From assembly GCA_963576475.1 (NCBI GenBank), contig OY754978.1, positions 19,351,678 through 19,415,677 of the forward strand: a DNA stretch of 64,000 bases, read 5' to 3'. The stretch is from Molanna angustata (lineage: Eukaryota > Arthropoda > Insecta > Trichoptera > Molannidae). The notes under the pieces were generated by a model. That model searched no databases. It worked only from the letters and a program-made list of their open reading frames with translations, and was not told the origin of the DNA. The translations under genes and the position numbers were made by a program. Positions 1 through 11,139 of the stretch are shown piece by piece. Each line of letters starts with the position of its first letter. The stretch's first letter is position 1.

Positions 1-2
1 AA

Positions 3-149
3 ACATATGTGTGGAGCATACTGATGTATGGCTGTGAGACATGTTGTCTTACCGAAAGAGACAGAAATAGACTAGAGGCTTTCGAGATGTGGAGTTACAG
101 AATAATACTGGGAATTTCCTGGAGGGACCACAGATATCTAACCAGCTGA
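3..149 (+). pseudogene. LINE reverse transcriptase, C-terminal fragment
   Basis: The frame is open from base 3 to a TGA at 147-149 and reads 48 residues, including LMYGCET and EAFEMWSYR followed by ILGISWRDH. This is the familiar post-palm block of RTE/CR1-type non-LTR reverse transcriptases (S-LLYGCETW...ER-R-RLEAFEMW-YRR-L-I-W). The fragment enters from outside the window and is cut after about 40 codons by a SINE head fragment, so it is a dead relic with no catalytic motif inside the window. Confidence 0.75.
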
Positions 150-226
150 GCCACGAAAGCCGACATACATGATATGGGTAATTACGAGGGTTTTGATTTC
201 GCCGGTCGGACCAGACTTGTCCCCTT
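131..226 (-). repeat. SINE head fragment plus family-B MITE arm
   Basis: On the minus strand, about 131-165 reads GGCTTTCGTGGCTCAGCTGG, a tRNA A-box-like start that matches the SINE at 44.40-44.56 kb. It is followed by about 60 bp (165-226) matching one arm of the family-B foldback element, with GGTTTTGATTTCGCCGG and ACCAGACTTG as at 63.74 kb. The join suggests nested insertion or recombination between two repeats. Confidence 0.5.
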
Positions 227-345
227 GGGATCGATTCCCGATCATTATTTGTCACCCAAATCTTGCTTTTCTGGACTGAAACATTGGTAAGATGGAATGT
301 CATTTGCCGTTTGGTAATAAAAACTCACTACTTGCTCAAGATTTT
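216..345 (+). repeat. tRNA-derived SINE, 3' part (type S1)
   Basis: A B-box-like GGGATCGATTCCC is followed by the S1 body (CTTGCTTTTCTGGACTGAAAC) and the tail (GGAATGTCATTTG, then GGTAATAAAAACTCAC). These match the better-preserved SINEs at 9.95 and 11.93 kb. The A-box half is missing. Confidence 0.55.
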
Positions 346-540
346 CGTAGGATTTTACATATGTTAAGGAATTATTCTTATAATATCAATCAGTTTTCCT
401 GTTTGTAGTAGGCAGAGAATCAAACGGCATGTACAAATTATGCATTTAATAAGAATTTATGCATATGTAGTTTAGGGAATCAATAAATATGTATATGTAC
501 GTATTTCAAGGACATACCAATTTTTATTTCAAAACAAAAA

Positions 541-610
541 ATGCATGGCGAAGCAGGATTTGAATTCAAGTTCACTGGATTGCAAATCAGGATTTTGTGC
601 ATGGTATTAA
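541..610 (-). repeat. possible tRNA-like SINE fragment
   Basis: The minus strand holds TTGCAATCCAGTGAACTTG followed by AATTCAAATCCTGCTTCGCCA, which resembles an anticodon arm plus B box. It is close to the head of the SINE at 3.26 kb. It is short and diverged, so the call is weak. Confidence 0.3.
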
Positions 611-710
611 TCATTATACATATACTCAATAATGATTATAAAAATCTTATTCAACATAATACTGTCTGCTGCACCATATCACGGAAGAAAAAAATGAAGT
701 TAGTCGCGGT

Positions 711-758
711 GTTGGTAGGAAGCAGATATCTTGGCTTAGATATCTGCTTCCTACCAAC
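711..758. repeat. perfect hairpin, 20-bp arms, 8-nt loop
   Basis: Positions 711-730 are the exact reverse complement of 739-758, with an 8-nt loop at 731-738. The flanks are ordinary AT-rich DNA. It could be a small foldback MITE, a template-switch product or a short hairpin RNA source; nothing seen decides between these. Confidence 0.85.
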
Positions 759-2387
759 CCCTCCCAACGCTACGTAGTGCGCTTCTTCGGAAGAGCAAAA
801 TGGACCCAAATCCTAATAGCTGGTGTCCCCTACGTAGACATGTTAAAAAAAAAGAACCATCAGAGAAAGGACCGGAGTCCATGGGGAGGAGGATCTATAT
901 AGGTTGGCTCAGAGGACAAAGATGTCTGTGCCAAACTCATATGTTTAAAAAACTTAGTTGTAATTGTAAAAGAGCTCCAAAACTCCTATGAATTAATTGA
1001 TGTAGAAAAGCGTTTTTAATCTTAAAAAAATACAATTAAGTAAGCATTGATATTTACGTGAAAACTTTATAAAGTCAAATCATTTTGAATAAATAATACA
1101 TACCTATATATTTTGTACTGAAAAAACATCCTAATATTTTTATTCTTTCTGATATAAATTCTTTAAACTGTATCAACTCTGAGACAGAAATAATTGCCAA
1201 TTATTTGGACATAAAAAACAACACATCGATTCTCTTTATTTTGTTATGGGTACCAATGTCATCTTTCAAAGTTGTTATCCTTGTCACATGAAGCTTCCCC
1301 GACGTGAGTAGGGAAGAGATGTATGTATGTAGGTATACAATATACTTATGTATTTTTTAAATTCGATACCCACTGAAATGCTGGCAGAGCAAATCTCAAA
1401 CCCGTGGTACCTACACAAAATATGTTGTTTTGTAGTGGATTGTATGAAAAAAAAGGTTATTTTTTCGTATTGTTTGTGAGTTTTTGAAACGGCGTTTTTA
1501 GCAATTGATACAAAAACAAATATCCAAACATGAATTTATGGCCACTCAATCTTCAAACTTTCTACTGATTTTGTCACAATTCCCAATATAAACGATGTTC
1601 AAAATTTAATATGCAAGAATGATTAAAATATCTAAAATTATATCAAAATATTTATACATTACTATTTATTTCTTAGAACATTATTACAAATAGGTACAAT
1701 ACGTATCACGATATATATGAGAGAAATTCAGGTGACATTATCAAATTCCTCAATTTTCAAAGTTGAGTTGATTGTCCTTAAAAATAGCTTGAAACCTCAA
1801 TTTAGTGTAGAAGAACGATAGTTTTATTAGATATGGCAGTGATTTTGAAGAAAAACGACAAATGAAAGTTAGAATAGGTACCTTCTATAAAAGAAAAATA
1901 AAATTGCCAATTTACATGTTCGAACACAATTTTCTTTTTGATATATTATTAAGTAAAATATATGGTACATATAATAATATTGTATAACATTTAAATGTCC
2001 CTTAGGCAAACGGTTTGCTCATTCCTGAACTGGTCCGAGTATGTTGGGGCTCTCTGATGAACTTTTTATATAAAATGTGTTAGAAATGGAAACCATTAAG
2101 CGGTCGTTGTTTATGAGGTCTTGCATTGTTAACACGGTCCATTACCTTTGATTAATTGCAGCGAGATATACCTGGGTAAAGCCGGAAGCAAAAGACATTG
2201 ACGCATTTCTTATTCACCTTTGTTTTTACATTTGTAATTGGTGATGTTGCTATCACTCGAAAGAGAAAACATCACCTGTGAAGGAGCAAAATACAATTAA
2301 TATTAAATTAAATTTGAACTTCTTAATTTTATTGATTATATTATGTTAACCTTCTTAGTTTTATTTATATGTTTTTATTTTATATTT
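759..2387. other. no recognised feature
   Basis: AT-rich sequence with scattered GTATGTATG runs, for example near 1320. The ORFs here are short, with no family resemblance. No gene or clear repeat was seen. Confidence 0.5.
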
Positions 2388-2658
2388 TTATCGAATATTT
2401 ATTGATTGCATATATGCAAACATTACATTTTTCCCCTTCTGGGACTCAAATAATATTTTTATTGACAAACATTTTAACATTTCAATATAGACGAAGTTGG
2501 GATATTACAGAAGAACTAGGAACTCAAGGCACCTACAGGGTTTGATGATGACAGGTCGTAAACCTTGTAGGTGTCTTGAGTTCCTGGTTCTTCTATAATA
2601 TCCCAACTTCATCTCTATTGAAATGTTAAAAAGTTTGTCAATAAAAAAATATATTTTC
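2388..2658. mobile_element. family-A foldback MITE, palindromic copy
   Basis: It opens with ATCGAATATTTATTGATTGC and TGCAAACATT, the end sequence shared with copies at 22.3, 23.7, 24.2, 38.6, 46.6 and 52.0 kb. The centre is a large hairpin: about 88-bp arms at 2455-2543 and 2560-2647 around a loop of about 16 nt. The arms contain GACGAAGTTGGGATATTA and GGAACTCAAGGCACCTACAG. The 3' end is replaced by a SINE tail at 2659. No coding capacity. Confidence 0.7.
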
Positions 2659-2765
2659 ATTCTGGATCTATGAGACGATAAATATCGTAAGTTTCCAGAA
2701 TGTAGCAACTTGTTATTGGGTGCATGTTAAATTAATATTTGACATATTACCTGTTATTTTCCCGA
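2659..2765 (+). repeat. SINE type S2, 3' half only
   Basis: TCTGGATCTATGAGACGAT, then AATATCGTAAG, TCCAGAATGT and AACTTGTTATTGGGTGC match the body of the complete SINE at 18.82-19.04 kb almost base for base. The tRNA-like head is absent, consistent with 5' truncation on insertion. Confidence 0.75.
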
Positions 2766-2814
2766 GAAGCAATATTAAATAAATAAATAAATATCATATT
2801 TGCAACAAATTATC

Positions 2815-3112
2815 TTTGTACATACAATACCTGATTACATTTTCCTCTCCTCTTCCTTTCCTTATCCTTTAGTTTTCCTTTCATTGCTATGAATTGATCT
2901 TACGTGCTATCTTCTTTGTTTTTTTTTTTACTTTTCTTCTGATATCTTTATTTATTTTGTAATGTGATTAACTTATTGCCATAGTACACATTGTTTTGTA
3001 TATTTAACATTTACTCTGGTTGGTTGGAAGAAATTGCCATTAGGCAATAAGCCCGCCAGTGTACTAATTATATGTACAAGAAGTTTCAAAATATGTAAAT
3101 AAATAAAGAAAC
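2815..3112 (+). repeat. LINE family E, 3' untranslated end
   Basis: It matches the reverse complement of 10.20-10.47 kb in order: CCTGATTACAT, a CTCCTCTTCCTTTCCTTATC tract, GCTATGAATTG, GCCATAGTACACATTG, GGTTGGTTGGAAGAAATTGC and GCAATAAGCCCGCCAGTGTA, ending in an A/T-rich AAATAAATAAA tail. The copy is 5'-truncated with no coding sequence left. Confidence 0.75.
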
Positions 3113-3116
3113 AATA

Positions 3117-3258
3117 ACTGTTAATTATATTTTTATTTATTTTTTGTTGTAATGTGATTGTTTGATAATCATCGTCTGAGGATAAAGGTAATTGGTCTGT
3201 TTTTTTGTTTTTTTCAAAGACTGTTTCTACTATAAATAAATAAATGAATAACAATTTA
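3117..3258 (+). repeat. LINE 3' tail, family F type
   Basis: TTTTTTGTTGTAATGTGATT, then AAGGTAATTGGTCTGTTTTT and an ending of AAATAAATAAATG resemble the end of the LINE tail at 13.79-14.09 kb (AGTAATTGGTCTGTC, then AAATAAATAAAT). It directly follows the family-E tail, so two LINE 3' ends sit in tandem. Confidence 0.5.
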
Positions 3259-3260
3259 GA

Positions 3261-3425
3261 TGCGTCGATGGCAGAGCGGTTAGCGCGCTGGACTAGTTAT
3301 CCAGTGGTCGCGAATTCGAATTCTGCTTCGACCGATTTCGTTCACCAATAGCACAAGCATTTATGCTTAATTTAGGGAATGTAGGAAGATGTATTTGTAC
3401 TTATTTGACTAGGACATATTAATAA
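3261..3425 (+). repeat. tRNA-derived SINE (type S4)
   Basis: The head has an A box TGGCAGAGCGGTTAGCG (3269-3285) and a B-box-like GGTCGCGAATTCGAATTC (3306-3323), as in a tRNA. There is no closed cloverleaf with a matching 3' acceptor, and a non-tRNA body follows (GCATTTATGCTTAATTTAGG). A diverged relative of the body is seen at about 440-515. Pol III internal promoter elements are inferred. Confidence 0.65.
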
Positions 3426-3884
3426 TAATATCATCTTCAAATTTATGCATGAAATAGACATTTACTTTAATTAATTGAAGAATTACACTATCTTATTTTA
3501 TCCAAAAATAAATTATGAAATCCTAAATAGTTTTAGAAATTGACCTCGGCCATGTCAGTAAAAAAAACTTAATATTCCATTTAATAAAATTAAATCTGTC
3601 TTTATAACTATACGAAGTTAATAAGTAGGTACTTGATTTTTTGTTAAAGGAAAAATATATTTTCTCTGTTTTCAATTTCATCATCTCAGATGAAGATTTT
3701 ATCAGTGAGTATTTACCTTTGTAATCATATATTATGTATAACGAAATGAAAATATAGGATTATATTATTGTTATATCAATTGGTACAAATTTGCTGAAAA
3801 GATTTTTTCAGTTCCTATAGCAAAATGGTTTGGTACCTACTGATAAAAAAAATAACTGAGCAGGTTTTTTCGACATGATTTTCT
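3426..3884. other. no recognised feature
   Basis: AT-rich sequence; only short spurious frames. Nothing recognised. Confidence 0.5.
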
Positions 3885-4190
3885 TCTTCTTCTGCTAGGA
3901 CTATGTCCTGTTGTTCTCGGAACCTGGAAAGGGGATTTCTAGCTATCCTTCCATCGTCTGAGTGGTATTCCGGGGGGTCTGATGTCAGCAGGATATTCTT
4001 TTGCTACTATACTCACCACTCGGTTTGATCTAGCTCTTCCCACGTGATCTCTCCAGAAGCGTCTTCTCGCTCTTCCCCATTGCACATCTTTTCAATTCTT
4101 CTTATTCCAAGTTTCTTACTCTATCTCGAATGGTGAGACTCTTGCTTTGGGCTGTTGTAGAGGATTCATTTTCAGTATAGTTTCTCTAGC
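3885..4190 (-). pseudogene. RTE-type LINE 3' end, decayed
   Basis: The minus strand reads SLTIRDRVRN, a frame change, then RARSNRVVSIV and RPPGIPLRRWKDS, ending in a CAGAAGAAGAAGAAG run. R-RVRN...RPPG-P--RW-DS followed by a GAA microsatellite is the signature of RTE-type LINE C-termini; compare 17.2, 21.5 and 37.4 kb. Stops and frameshifts make it a relic. Confidence 0.6.
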
Positions 4191-5209
4191 ATATTGGAGA
4201 GCAAAAACACTAACTGACAACAAAACATAAGAGAGTGTTAAAAGAGTGTAGTGGTTATATTTGCCAGTGCGCATCCTTTTTTTAGGTTAAAATTGCAGAT
4301 TTTAAAATTATTTCATTATAATTTGTACTTGTATGTTATAAGTACCTACATATAAAATCCGTCCGTGAGTGTAATATGCAAAAATATATTTTTATAGAAA
4401 TCATTTCGGGTGTGCGCTGAACAAATCACAAAGTTTCATTGTAATCAGTTGGACGGTATAAGAGCACAAAAAGGACTTACAAAAATGAAACCTACTAAAA
4501 TCTTCGATTTTCACCTACAGACAGGGGATGCGCACAGGCTAACGCAACTGGTAAATAAGGAAGGATACCAGCTATCAAAACATGAATTGTTTTTTGACAT
4601 TGCTATCTCTTAGACTACATAGTTAGTATAAAATCCTAACTATTTTTATATTGCAGTCTTCGTATCATAATAATACTTTAGATTAATGTTCGACGCAATA
4701 TAAATTGTAACCCTCTATTAAGGAATGTAATATTAACAAAGTAGCACACGTCCGTACTTTCAAGAAAAACACAGATATCATAACATGTTATGTAAGTTCC
4801 TAGTTCCTTTAAAAAGGCACACTGCATTCTCAAGATTATCCGTTTTCATGCAGTTTCGTCTAGACTCAATATAAAGGAGAACGTACGGCCCTTGGTTGGT
4901 AAATATTAAAAAAAAAATAGTGCTGAGTGCTGCGTCCAAATACAAACAGCTAAATAATGTAACATGTTTATTTATTTTACAGTACAAGATCCTTAAAATT
5001 GCAATAAATTTTAACCATAACCTATATGGTGATCTTACTGCATTAAATAAAATAATTCGATAAGAAAACGCGGCAGAAAAGAAAGCGCAGAAAAGAAAGC
5101 GCAGGACTAAGTATATAACAATTTGGTGTATTTTGAATCAAATATAACTTTGATCTATTGTTCTGTTCACCAAAATCACAAGCATTTTCACGAAAATGTT
5201 CCTTTTTAT
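4191..5209. other. no recognised feature
   Basis: A 67-residue frame at 4410-4613 (+) resembles nothing I know and has no supporting context. The rest is AT-rich non-coding sequence. Confidence 0.45.
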
Positions 5210-5290
5210 TCTATTTAACTTTTTACTCTCCACACTATGGAATAGTGAAGAGTCATGATTTCACAATTTTAAGCGTATTTTTTTTTAATT
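5210..5290 (+). repeat. family-C terminal fragment
   Basis: TTTTTACTCTCCACACTATG and ATAGTGAAGAGTCATGATTTC match the edge of the family-C copies at 6.57 kb and, inverted, at 15.20-15.25 kb. It contains an imperfect stem formed by ACTCT...AGAGT. Confidence 0.55.
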
Positions 5291-6569
5291 AAACTATATT
5301 ATTATTGGACTAAACTGTACAGATATGTGCATAGTTTGTCAATTAGTTCTCTATCGTACAATGCAATAATTTACATAGTTATGAAAAATCAAATTATACA
5401 TTTATACAATATAATAAAATTTCATCATTTTACAGAAAAAATAAGTAAACATTAAAATGAAAAGTATTTTTATTTTGTTTCCTGTTTTTCATTAAAGTGC
5501 CATTGCATATGTTTAAGGTATTTTATAAAACAGTTTCGGTAACATCTTCACCTTAGTCATTTCGCCTTAAAGTCTATTTTATCTTTAATTCAAATCTTGT
5601 AAAGTTATTCCATGACATATATTTCTTAATATTTCACCTTTATGTCAATTGGTAAAATATTTCAAAATCACACGTTTTGGAAAGAATACTATGAATAATC
5701 AAGATACCTACTTTTAAGTCATATTAAGGTAATGCAGGTTTGATACATAGTTTATTGCATTTATATATAAATGTAATGGCAACTCTTCTATCTTCCTCGT
5801 ATAAATCTTATCTGCTTCACCTAAATTATTGATCTGTATTCTTCCATCAAGATCCATCGCTCGTGACCAATAAGTAAAATCATTCGTATCAATAATATGA
5901 ATAGCAATAAATTATTGTATTCAAATACCCTCGAGCTAGGAAGCAAGAGAGTGATAGAGAGTATGGTTCGTCTTTGTTAGTTATATACTGTACTATTCAT
6001 TCCTGTATTTCAAGAGACTTTAGTGGCAGTAAATGTTGATTCCCTCGACGTAGCAATAATTTATAAATTCAGAAATAAATGAAACACAAAGACACAAGGC
6101 ACAGTGGTTATATTATTCCCAACTAACGAACTGGCAACCGGATATAAGAAGAACAGTTCGCGTATCTATGGGTTTCCCATCGGAAAGGTTCGGAAACGTG
6201 AGGGGAATAGATTGGGAATGAAGGGCTTTTGGGGTATATAACTGAAAAAATAAAGAGAAATTGAAAACGATACGAAAGAATAAGCCCCGAAACAATCGAC
6301 TGGATAAAATGGACCGGAGTAGATCAAAATAGATCGAGGAAAAGTTAAACGAAAGCGAAAAAGAAATGTTATTTCGGCAAAGGAAGAAAAGTTTCTTTTT
6401 TTTCTTCCTAACATTTCTTCCATTGAATTTATCTGATGTTGTAAATTGTGGCGGTGATCTGACATACAAATCCACTCATAACAGTCTCTGCGCTTTCATT
6501 ACTCTATACCCTACGAACCGCAAAACGGTTAAACGTTTCTTGTAAGTAACTAACGAAAAATCAGACCAA
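5291..6569. other. no recognised feature
   Basis: AT-rich. Overlapping frames on the minus strand at 6113-6475 are rich in F, S and L and show no domain. Nothing is supported as a gene. Confidence 0.5.
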
Positions 6570-7260
6570 CATCTTTACTTTTTACACTATGGAATAGTGG
6601 AGAGTCATGATTTCGAAATTGTTAAGCCTATTTTTTTAGATCAATTTCTCAACGGGTATCATGTAGAGAGTGCACACTATGAGTTTCGTCGTGATGTGTT
6701 TGTATGTAGGGCGTACGGCGTACGGATTATCCTTTTTGTGTGCTCTCTCCAGCCCAAACTATAAGTCCGATCGACGATACTAACATCATATGTGTAAAGT
6801 GTGTAGACCTAGAGCTGAATAATTTTCCATAGCAACTTTTAATTTCTCGTCTATGAATTCATCATTTATGTTGTTTTTTTGTGTACTCTCTGAATCCCAA
6901 ACTATATGCCCAATAGAATATATTTATATTGATATCGTATATGTTAAATCCATAAACTTAGAGCTGATTAGTTTTCCATAGATATCCGTTAATTTCTTCT
7001 CTATCTTGACACATACAGCACCTCATCAACATTGATACACTGTCTCATACATGCTCATCTTGCTAGTAATGCAATTTTACTCTAAATTTCTCAACAGGTA
7101 TCACGTAGAAAGTGAATACTATGATTTTCGTGACAATGTTTTTATGTGTATGGTGTATTGTGAAAACTTTTGTCCTCTGGGAATCTTGTATTTTTTAAGA
7201 ATCTAATAGAAATGTACTTCATAAAATTAATTTAGAGATTGCCAACCTTTCAAGAAGAAA
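6570..7260 (+). repeat. family-C repeat, two partial units
   Basis: Unit 1 (about 6570-7005) and unit 2 (about 7080-7260) share a block of the form CTCAACRGGTATCAYGTAGA followed by a relative of ACTATGAGTTTCGT. An antisense LINE-H tail remnant lies between them (about 7010-7065). The whole arrangement recurs inverted at 14.09-15.25 kb. The segment GGGCGTACGGCGTACGG near 6710 is the unexpanded form of the 7-mer minisatellite at 14.9 kb. No ORF. Confidence 0.65.
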
Positions 7261-7491
7261 AAATGAACACTTACTATGATGTGGAGAGTTTAGTGTTGGC
7301 TACAACCCTCTCGTTTTTTCGATGGTTTGAAAAAATGTCACTTCATAATTATACGAAAAAACATGTATATAGGACATGTAGTTGTATACAATAGATTCGC
7401 GAGTCTTACGAGATTGGCTAAAGTCAGTCATAAACTTTTTATAAACAGAATGTATGTTTAAATTCTAATCAAATAATTATTTATTTACTTC
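7261..7491. other. no recognised feature
   Basis: AT-rich spacer between the family-C repeat and a LINE tail. Confidence 0.4.
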
Positions 7492-7690
7492 AATATCATC
7501 ATTGGCGCTACAGCCCTGTGTAGGCCCTGGCCTGATCCAGAATCCTTCTCCAGCCGTCCCTGTCTTCCAACGCTCTCCTTCAGTTTACTATCCTGCTCGA
7601 CCTTATGTCGTCTTCTATGTCGTCCAGCCATCTTAGCTTGGCCCTGCCTCTATTTCTTCTGCCCTCTGGATTGGTATTAAGAACCTTTTT
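7492..7690 (-). pseudogene. LINE polymerase C-terminal tail
   Basis: The minus strand reads RTPKKVLNTNPEGRRNRGRA, then KLRWLDDIEDDIR and, after a stop, W-RIL-QARAYTGL ending at a stop before a CATTGATGATGATATTG-like end. GR---LRW-DD...W---L-QA is the usual extreme C-terminus of insect LINE polymerases. It is 5'-truncated and carries a stop. Confidence 0.65.
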
Positions 7691-8324
7691 AGGGGTACGA
7701 TTATTAACTTCATACATATAAGAAATTGAATGAAATTTTAGTTTGGCCTATATAACACACAATTTTATAGCCAGAATGGACAGTGATAGACTTGTGTATA
7801 AAGGAGCAAATGAAATCCCTTCTGATCGCCGTCTAGCCGCGGACCACACAAGAGATGGAAGAATAGTTGGACTTCGTCATCTCTGGAGCCATAGTTCTTG
7901 CATTACATACCAACAGATCTACAAGAAATAATATGTGTATTATAAAAAAGGAAATTTATGTAGTTTAGTCTCTGGTGTAAAACATAGAAACTGGGAGATT
8001 CAGAAATGCATTATTCCAACTATAACGGTAGGTGTACCTATATATTTCACTCTAATGTATGTATTTCAAGTGTCTACTGACTGTTTGAAATATATCTTCC
8101 CATTGTGTCCCGCCTGAAGCCCGCCCATCTAGGAAGATTCACATCCATGAACGATCACATCTCTGTCTTCGTACACAATGAGCCTTGTGTTTACTTTTAA
8201 ATTGACGATTCTGTCCTTCAATGCTTACGATCGTGACAGTTCGAAGTCTACGTACTTTGATTTGTATTAATCATTCCGTAATAAAGATGGTGTTTGTTGA
8301 ATTTAGCATTTTACATACAAACCA
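7691..8324. other. no recognised feature
   Basis: Two short plus-strand frames (7743-7931, 7935-8117) show no recognisable domain. No repeat match was noticed. Confidence 0.45.
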
Positions 8325-8940
8325 TCACGCCATGTCCCTCGCGGGGTAGGCAGAGAGTACCGAACGCCACTTATTTCTATCTTGACACACATTCATCGCC
8401 TCGTCGACATTCATAAATCGTCTTATAAATGTTCGTCTGTTATTCATACTTCTGACATTTCCGTCTTTCAAAATACCGTTCACATGGACGTGCCATCCCT
8501 CTCATTCCATTCCTGTCCGCAATGTATATTTTCTTCGTCAGGCGTTCCTCATTCATTCTCCCCATGTGGCCAAACTACCTCAATGTGTTCACTTTCATTC
8601 TATTAATGACATCTCTCTTTATCTTACATTCTTTCCTTATGTCCTCATTTCTGACCCTGTCATACATCGTTCTTTTACAGATTCTTCTTCGCGATCTCAT
8701 TTTAACTGCATTTATTCTGCTTTCGTGCGACTTCTGCCATGCCAAGTTTTCACTTGTATACGTCAAGGTTAGCACTAAGATAGCATTATTAATGGCAACT
8801 TTAGCTTCCTTTGATAAGTTGCGATCATTCATAACTGGTCTTAGTGCTCCATTCACTCTGTTTCCTACCATAATTCTTCTTAAGATCTCCTTATCAATCC
8901 GTCCATTGCGTTGAAACATGCTTTCCAGATATACTTATTC
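8325..8940 (-). pseudogene. LINE family H, polymerase C-terminal fragment
   Basis: The minus frame from 8919 reads GNRVNGALRPVMNDRNLSKE, later YDRVRNEDIRKECKIKRDVI and RMKVNTLR. After a stop it continues FGHMGRMNEERLTKKIY, then the CVSR...R tail to GHGVMV. The C-terminal half matches the plus-strand copy at 57.15-57.53 kb (RMKVNTLRLFGHMGRMNEER). It is the longest H copy in the window, 5'-truncated before the catalytic palm. Stops and frameshifts show decay. Confidence 0.75.
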
Positions 8941-9950
8941 GTCGACTTGCTTTAGCATTGTACGCCATGTATTAAACAAGAATGACTGGTATTTAGTCAT
9001 TTTTAAAGGGTAAGTACATACATGTATACATACATACATAACATCACGGTACAGTCTGTTCAGAAGAGGGTGCGGTTAGCTCCATTAAGTGCACAACGTG
9101 CTATTTAACAAAGTTAACTTATACAAAAAAATAATCTGCAAATGTGCTTTGTTTGTACTTGTGATATATGATATGAGGATGATGATGTAATCATCAAAAT
9201 CGCTCGGGATCTTTGTTACTCATACGTGGATTAAATTAAAAGTGTGTTTTCATACTCGTAATAATTTCATATACCTAATTACCAAATTAATTTACATTGG
9301 TGTATTTTTCTAATGATATAGTACGTTTTTTTCTTATAATAGATTTTGCCTTTGATATATCAATAATTATTTGTTTCATTATTAGCGCGTATATTCTACC
9401 AGCAATAAATTGATCTACCTACGTTATTTATATGTTAAATACAAATGGACGTTTTTGTCTGTTTATTTAGAAAAACTGAAATCTCCTTAGTCAGCGTAAT
9501 ATAATATATATTTCCAAGAGCCAACTGTTTTCACCAGGGGGAACATTTTCATCTAAAGCTTTTCAACACAATTACAAAAGAATACAAGCAGTCGATTTCT
9601 ATGCAACAGACACGCTCAATCCTTACCTACTTTCATCTAGATTTTGACATCCATCCTGGTTCTAGGAGAAAAGGTTACATACATTTCTGGCTAGGCTGGG
9701 TTTAAATGCCAATTTCCTGAAAATAAAAGGACGCAAATGCATTCGACTATGGTTTTGATTTAATTGAATGTATTATTGTATTCTCTATACCTTCATATAC
9801 ATACATACATACTTTTCTACTCGTCTATACTTTTTTCGTGTTTGTTTTCTACGTTTATTTAAAGTTTTTTTATATCAAGAGTTGTAGTGACTTTTTGAAA
9901 AAAAATTTTTATTGGAAATACGTTTAAAGAATTTTTTTATTAGAAATACG
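8941..9950. other. no recognised feature
   Basis: AT-rich sequence with CATACATACATAC runs near 9025 and 9800. No coding signal was seen. Confidence 0.5.
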
Positions 9951-9951
9951 T

Positions 9952-10112
9952 TGAAGTTTCTGGCATAGTGGTAAGCCGTTTGACTTTTGTGTCGGCGTCC
10001 CGGGTTCGATTGCCAGTTGGGGATAAATTCGCTTCTCTGGGCTAGAAACACCAGTATGTTGAAAGATATTGCCATTTTGGTATCAAACTCTTCATTGTAC
10101 TGGGTACAAGGA
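9952..10112 (+). repeat. tRNA-derived SINE (type S1)
   Basis: The A box is TGGCATAGTGGTAAGCC (9961-9977) and the B box GGGTTCGATTGCC (10001-10013). The S1 body follows (TCGCTTCTCTGGGCTAGAAAC), with the tail ATTGCCATTTTGG and a terminal GGTACAAGGACTT. The head looks like a tRNA but the non-tRNA body shows it is a retroposon. Confidence 0.75.
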
Positions 10113-10194
10113 CTTCCTTTTATATTTATTTATTTTTTTCAAATTCATTGAATTTAAAAGTTTTGACTCGACCAATTAAGTTCACCATTTTATT

Positions 10195-10660
10195 TATTTA
10201 TTTATTTGAATCTTCTTGTACATACAATTTGTACACTGGCGGGCTTATTGCCTAGTGGCAATTTCTTCCAACCAACCAGAGTTAATGTTAAGTATAGATA
10301 ACAATGTGTACTATGGCAATCAGTTACATAATCACATTACAAAATAAATAAATACAGCAGAATAATAGTAAAAAAAAAACAAATAAGATAGCATAAAAGA
10401 ACAATTCATAGCAATGATAGGAAAACTAAAGGATAAGGAAAGGAAGAGGAAAGGAAGATGTAATCAGGTGTTGTCAGATAAATATTTTTGCTTTAGCCTT
10501 TTCTTGAAGATGTTTAATGAGATAGACGACGTAATATCAGGACTTAGGCTATTCCATAGCCTAGCCGAATGTACTTCAAATGAAGAGCTTAAAAAATCAG
10601 AACTATGAATAGGGATAGATAGTAAAGCACGTTCAGCAGATCGAACGATTTGAGAATATA
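10195..10660 (-). pseudogene. LINE family E, coding tail and 3' UTR
   Basis: The minus strand from about 10650 reads VRSAERALLSIPIHSSDFLS, then SSFEVHSARLWNSLSPDIT and FKKRLKQKYLSDNT before a stop near 10475. F---ARLWNSLP--I...FK--L is the conserved end of CR1/Jockey-like LINE polymerases. The 3' UTR (10195-10470) contains GGTTGGTTGGAAGAAATTGC and ends in (AAATAAAT)n. The same UTR is seen at 2.8 and 20.6 kb. The overlapping plus-strand frame is its shadow. Confidence 0.75.
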
Positions 10661-11139
10661 AAAAAAACTATGAATATAGATTTTATAGCAAAAAAATGCT
10701 TTTATTAGGGAATATAATGTTTTTTCTTTTATTTTAACCTAACAAACATACAGTCATTCTAACAAATATTTATAACAAATTCAATTAAAACAATATATCA
10801 TAGACATTTTTTTTGCAGATATAACATTATGATTTAAGCTGCGCAGTGTAAAATAATTGCAATTAACAAAATCAGTAGCTACTCAAAATTCAGAAAGAAA
10901 AAGAGAACAATAAGAGGTACCTAAAGGAATTAATTTTGTGCCATGCGTAGTCAAACTGAACAAAGCAGGAATCAGCTACCGTTAACTTCCAAGTGTCTAT
11001 GTTATGGCATTTTTATATTTTATTTTAGTACCTATGTTTAAAAATATCAACATTTTTTAAAAAAACATTATAAATAAAAATGTATTTTTTTTTAATTTTT
11101 TAGTTGGTACAAACAAACCCAATTTATTTGTGAAATCGC
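10661..11139. other. no recognised feature
   Basis: AT-rich flank upstream of the TTAA-flanked foldback element. Confidence 0.4.
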
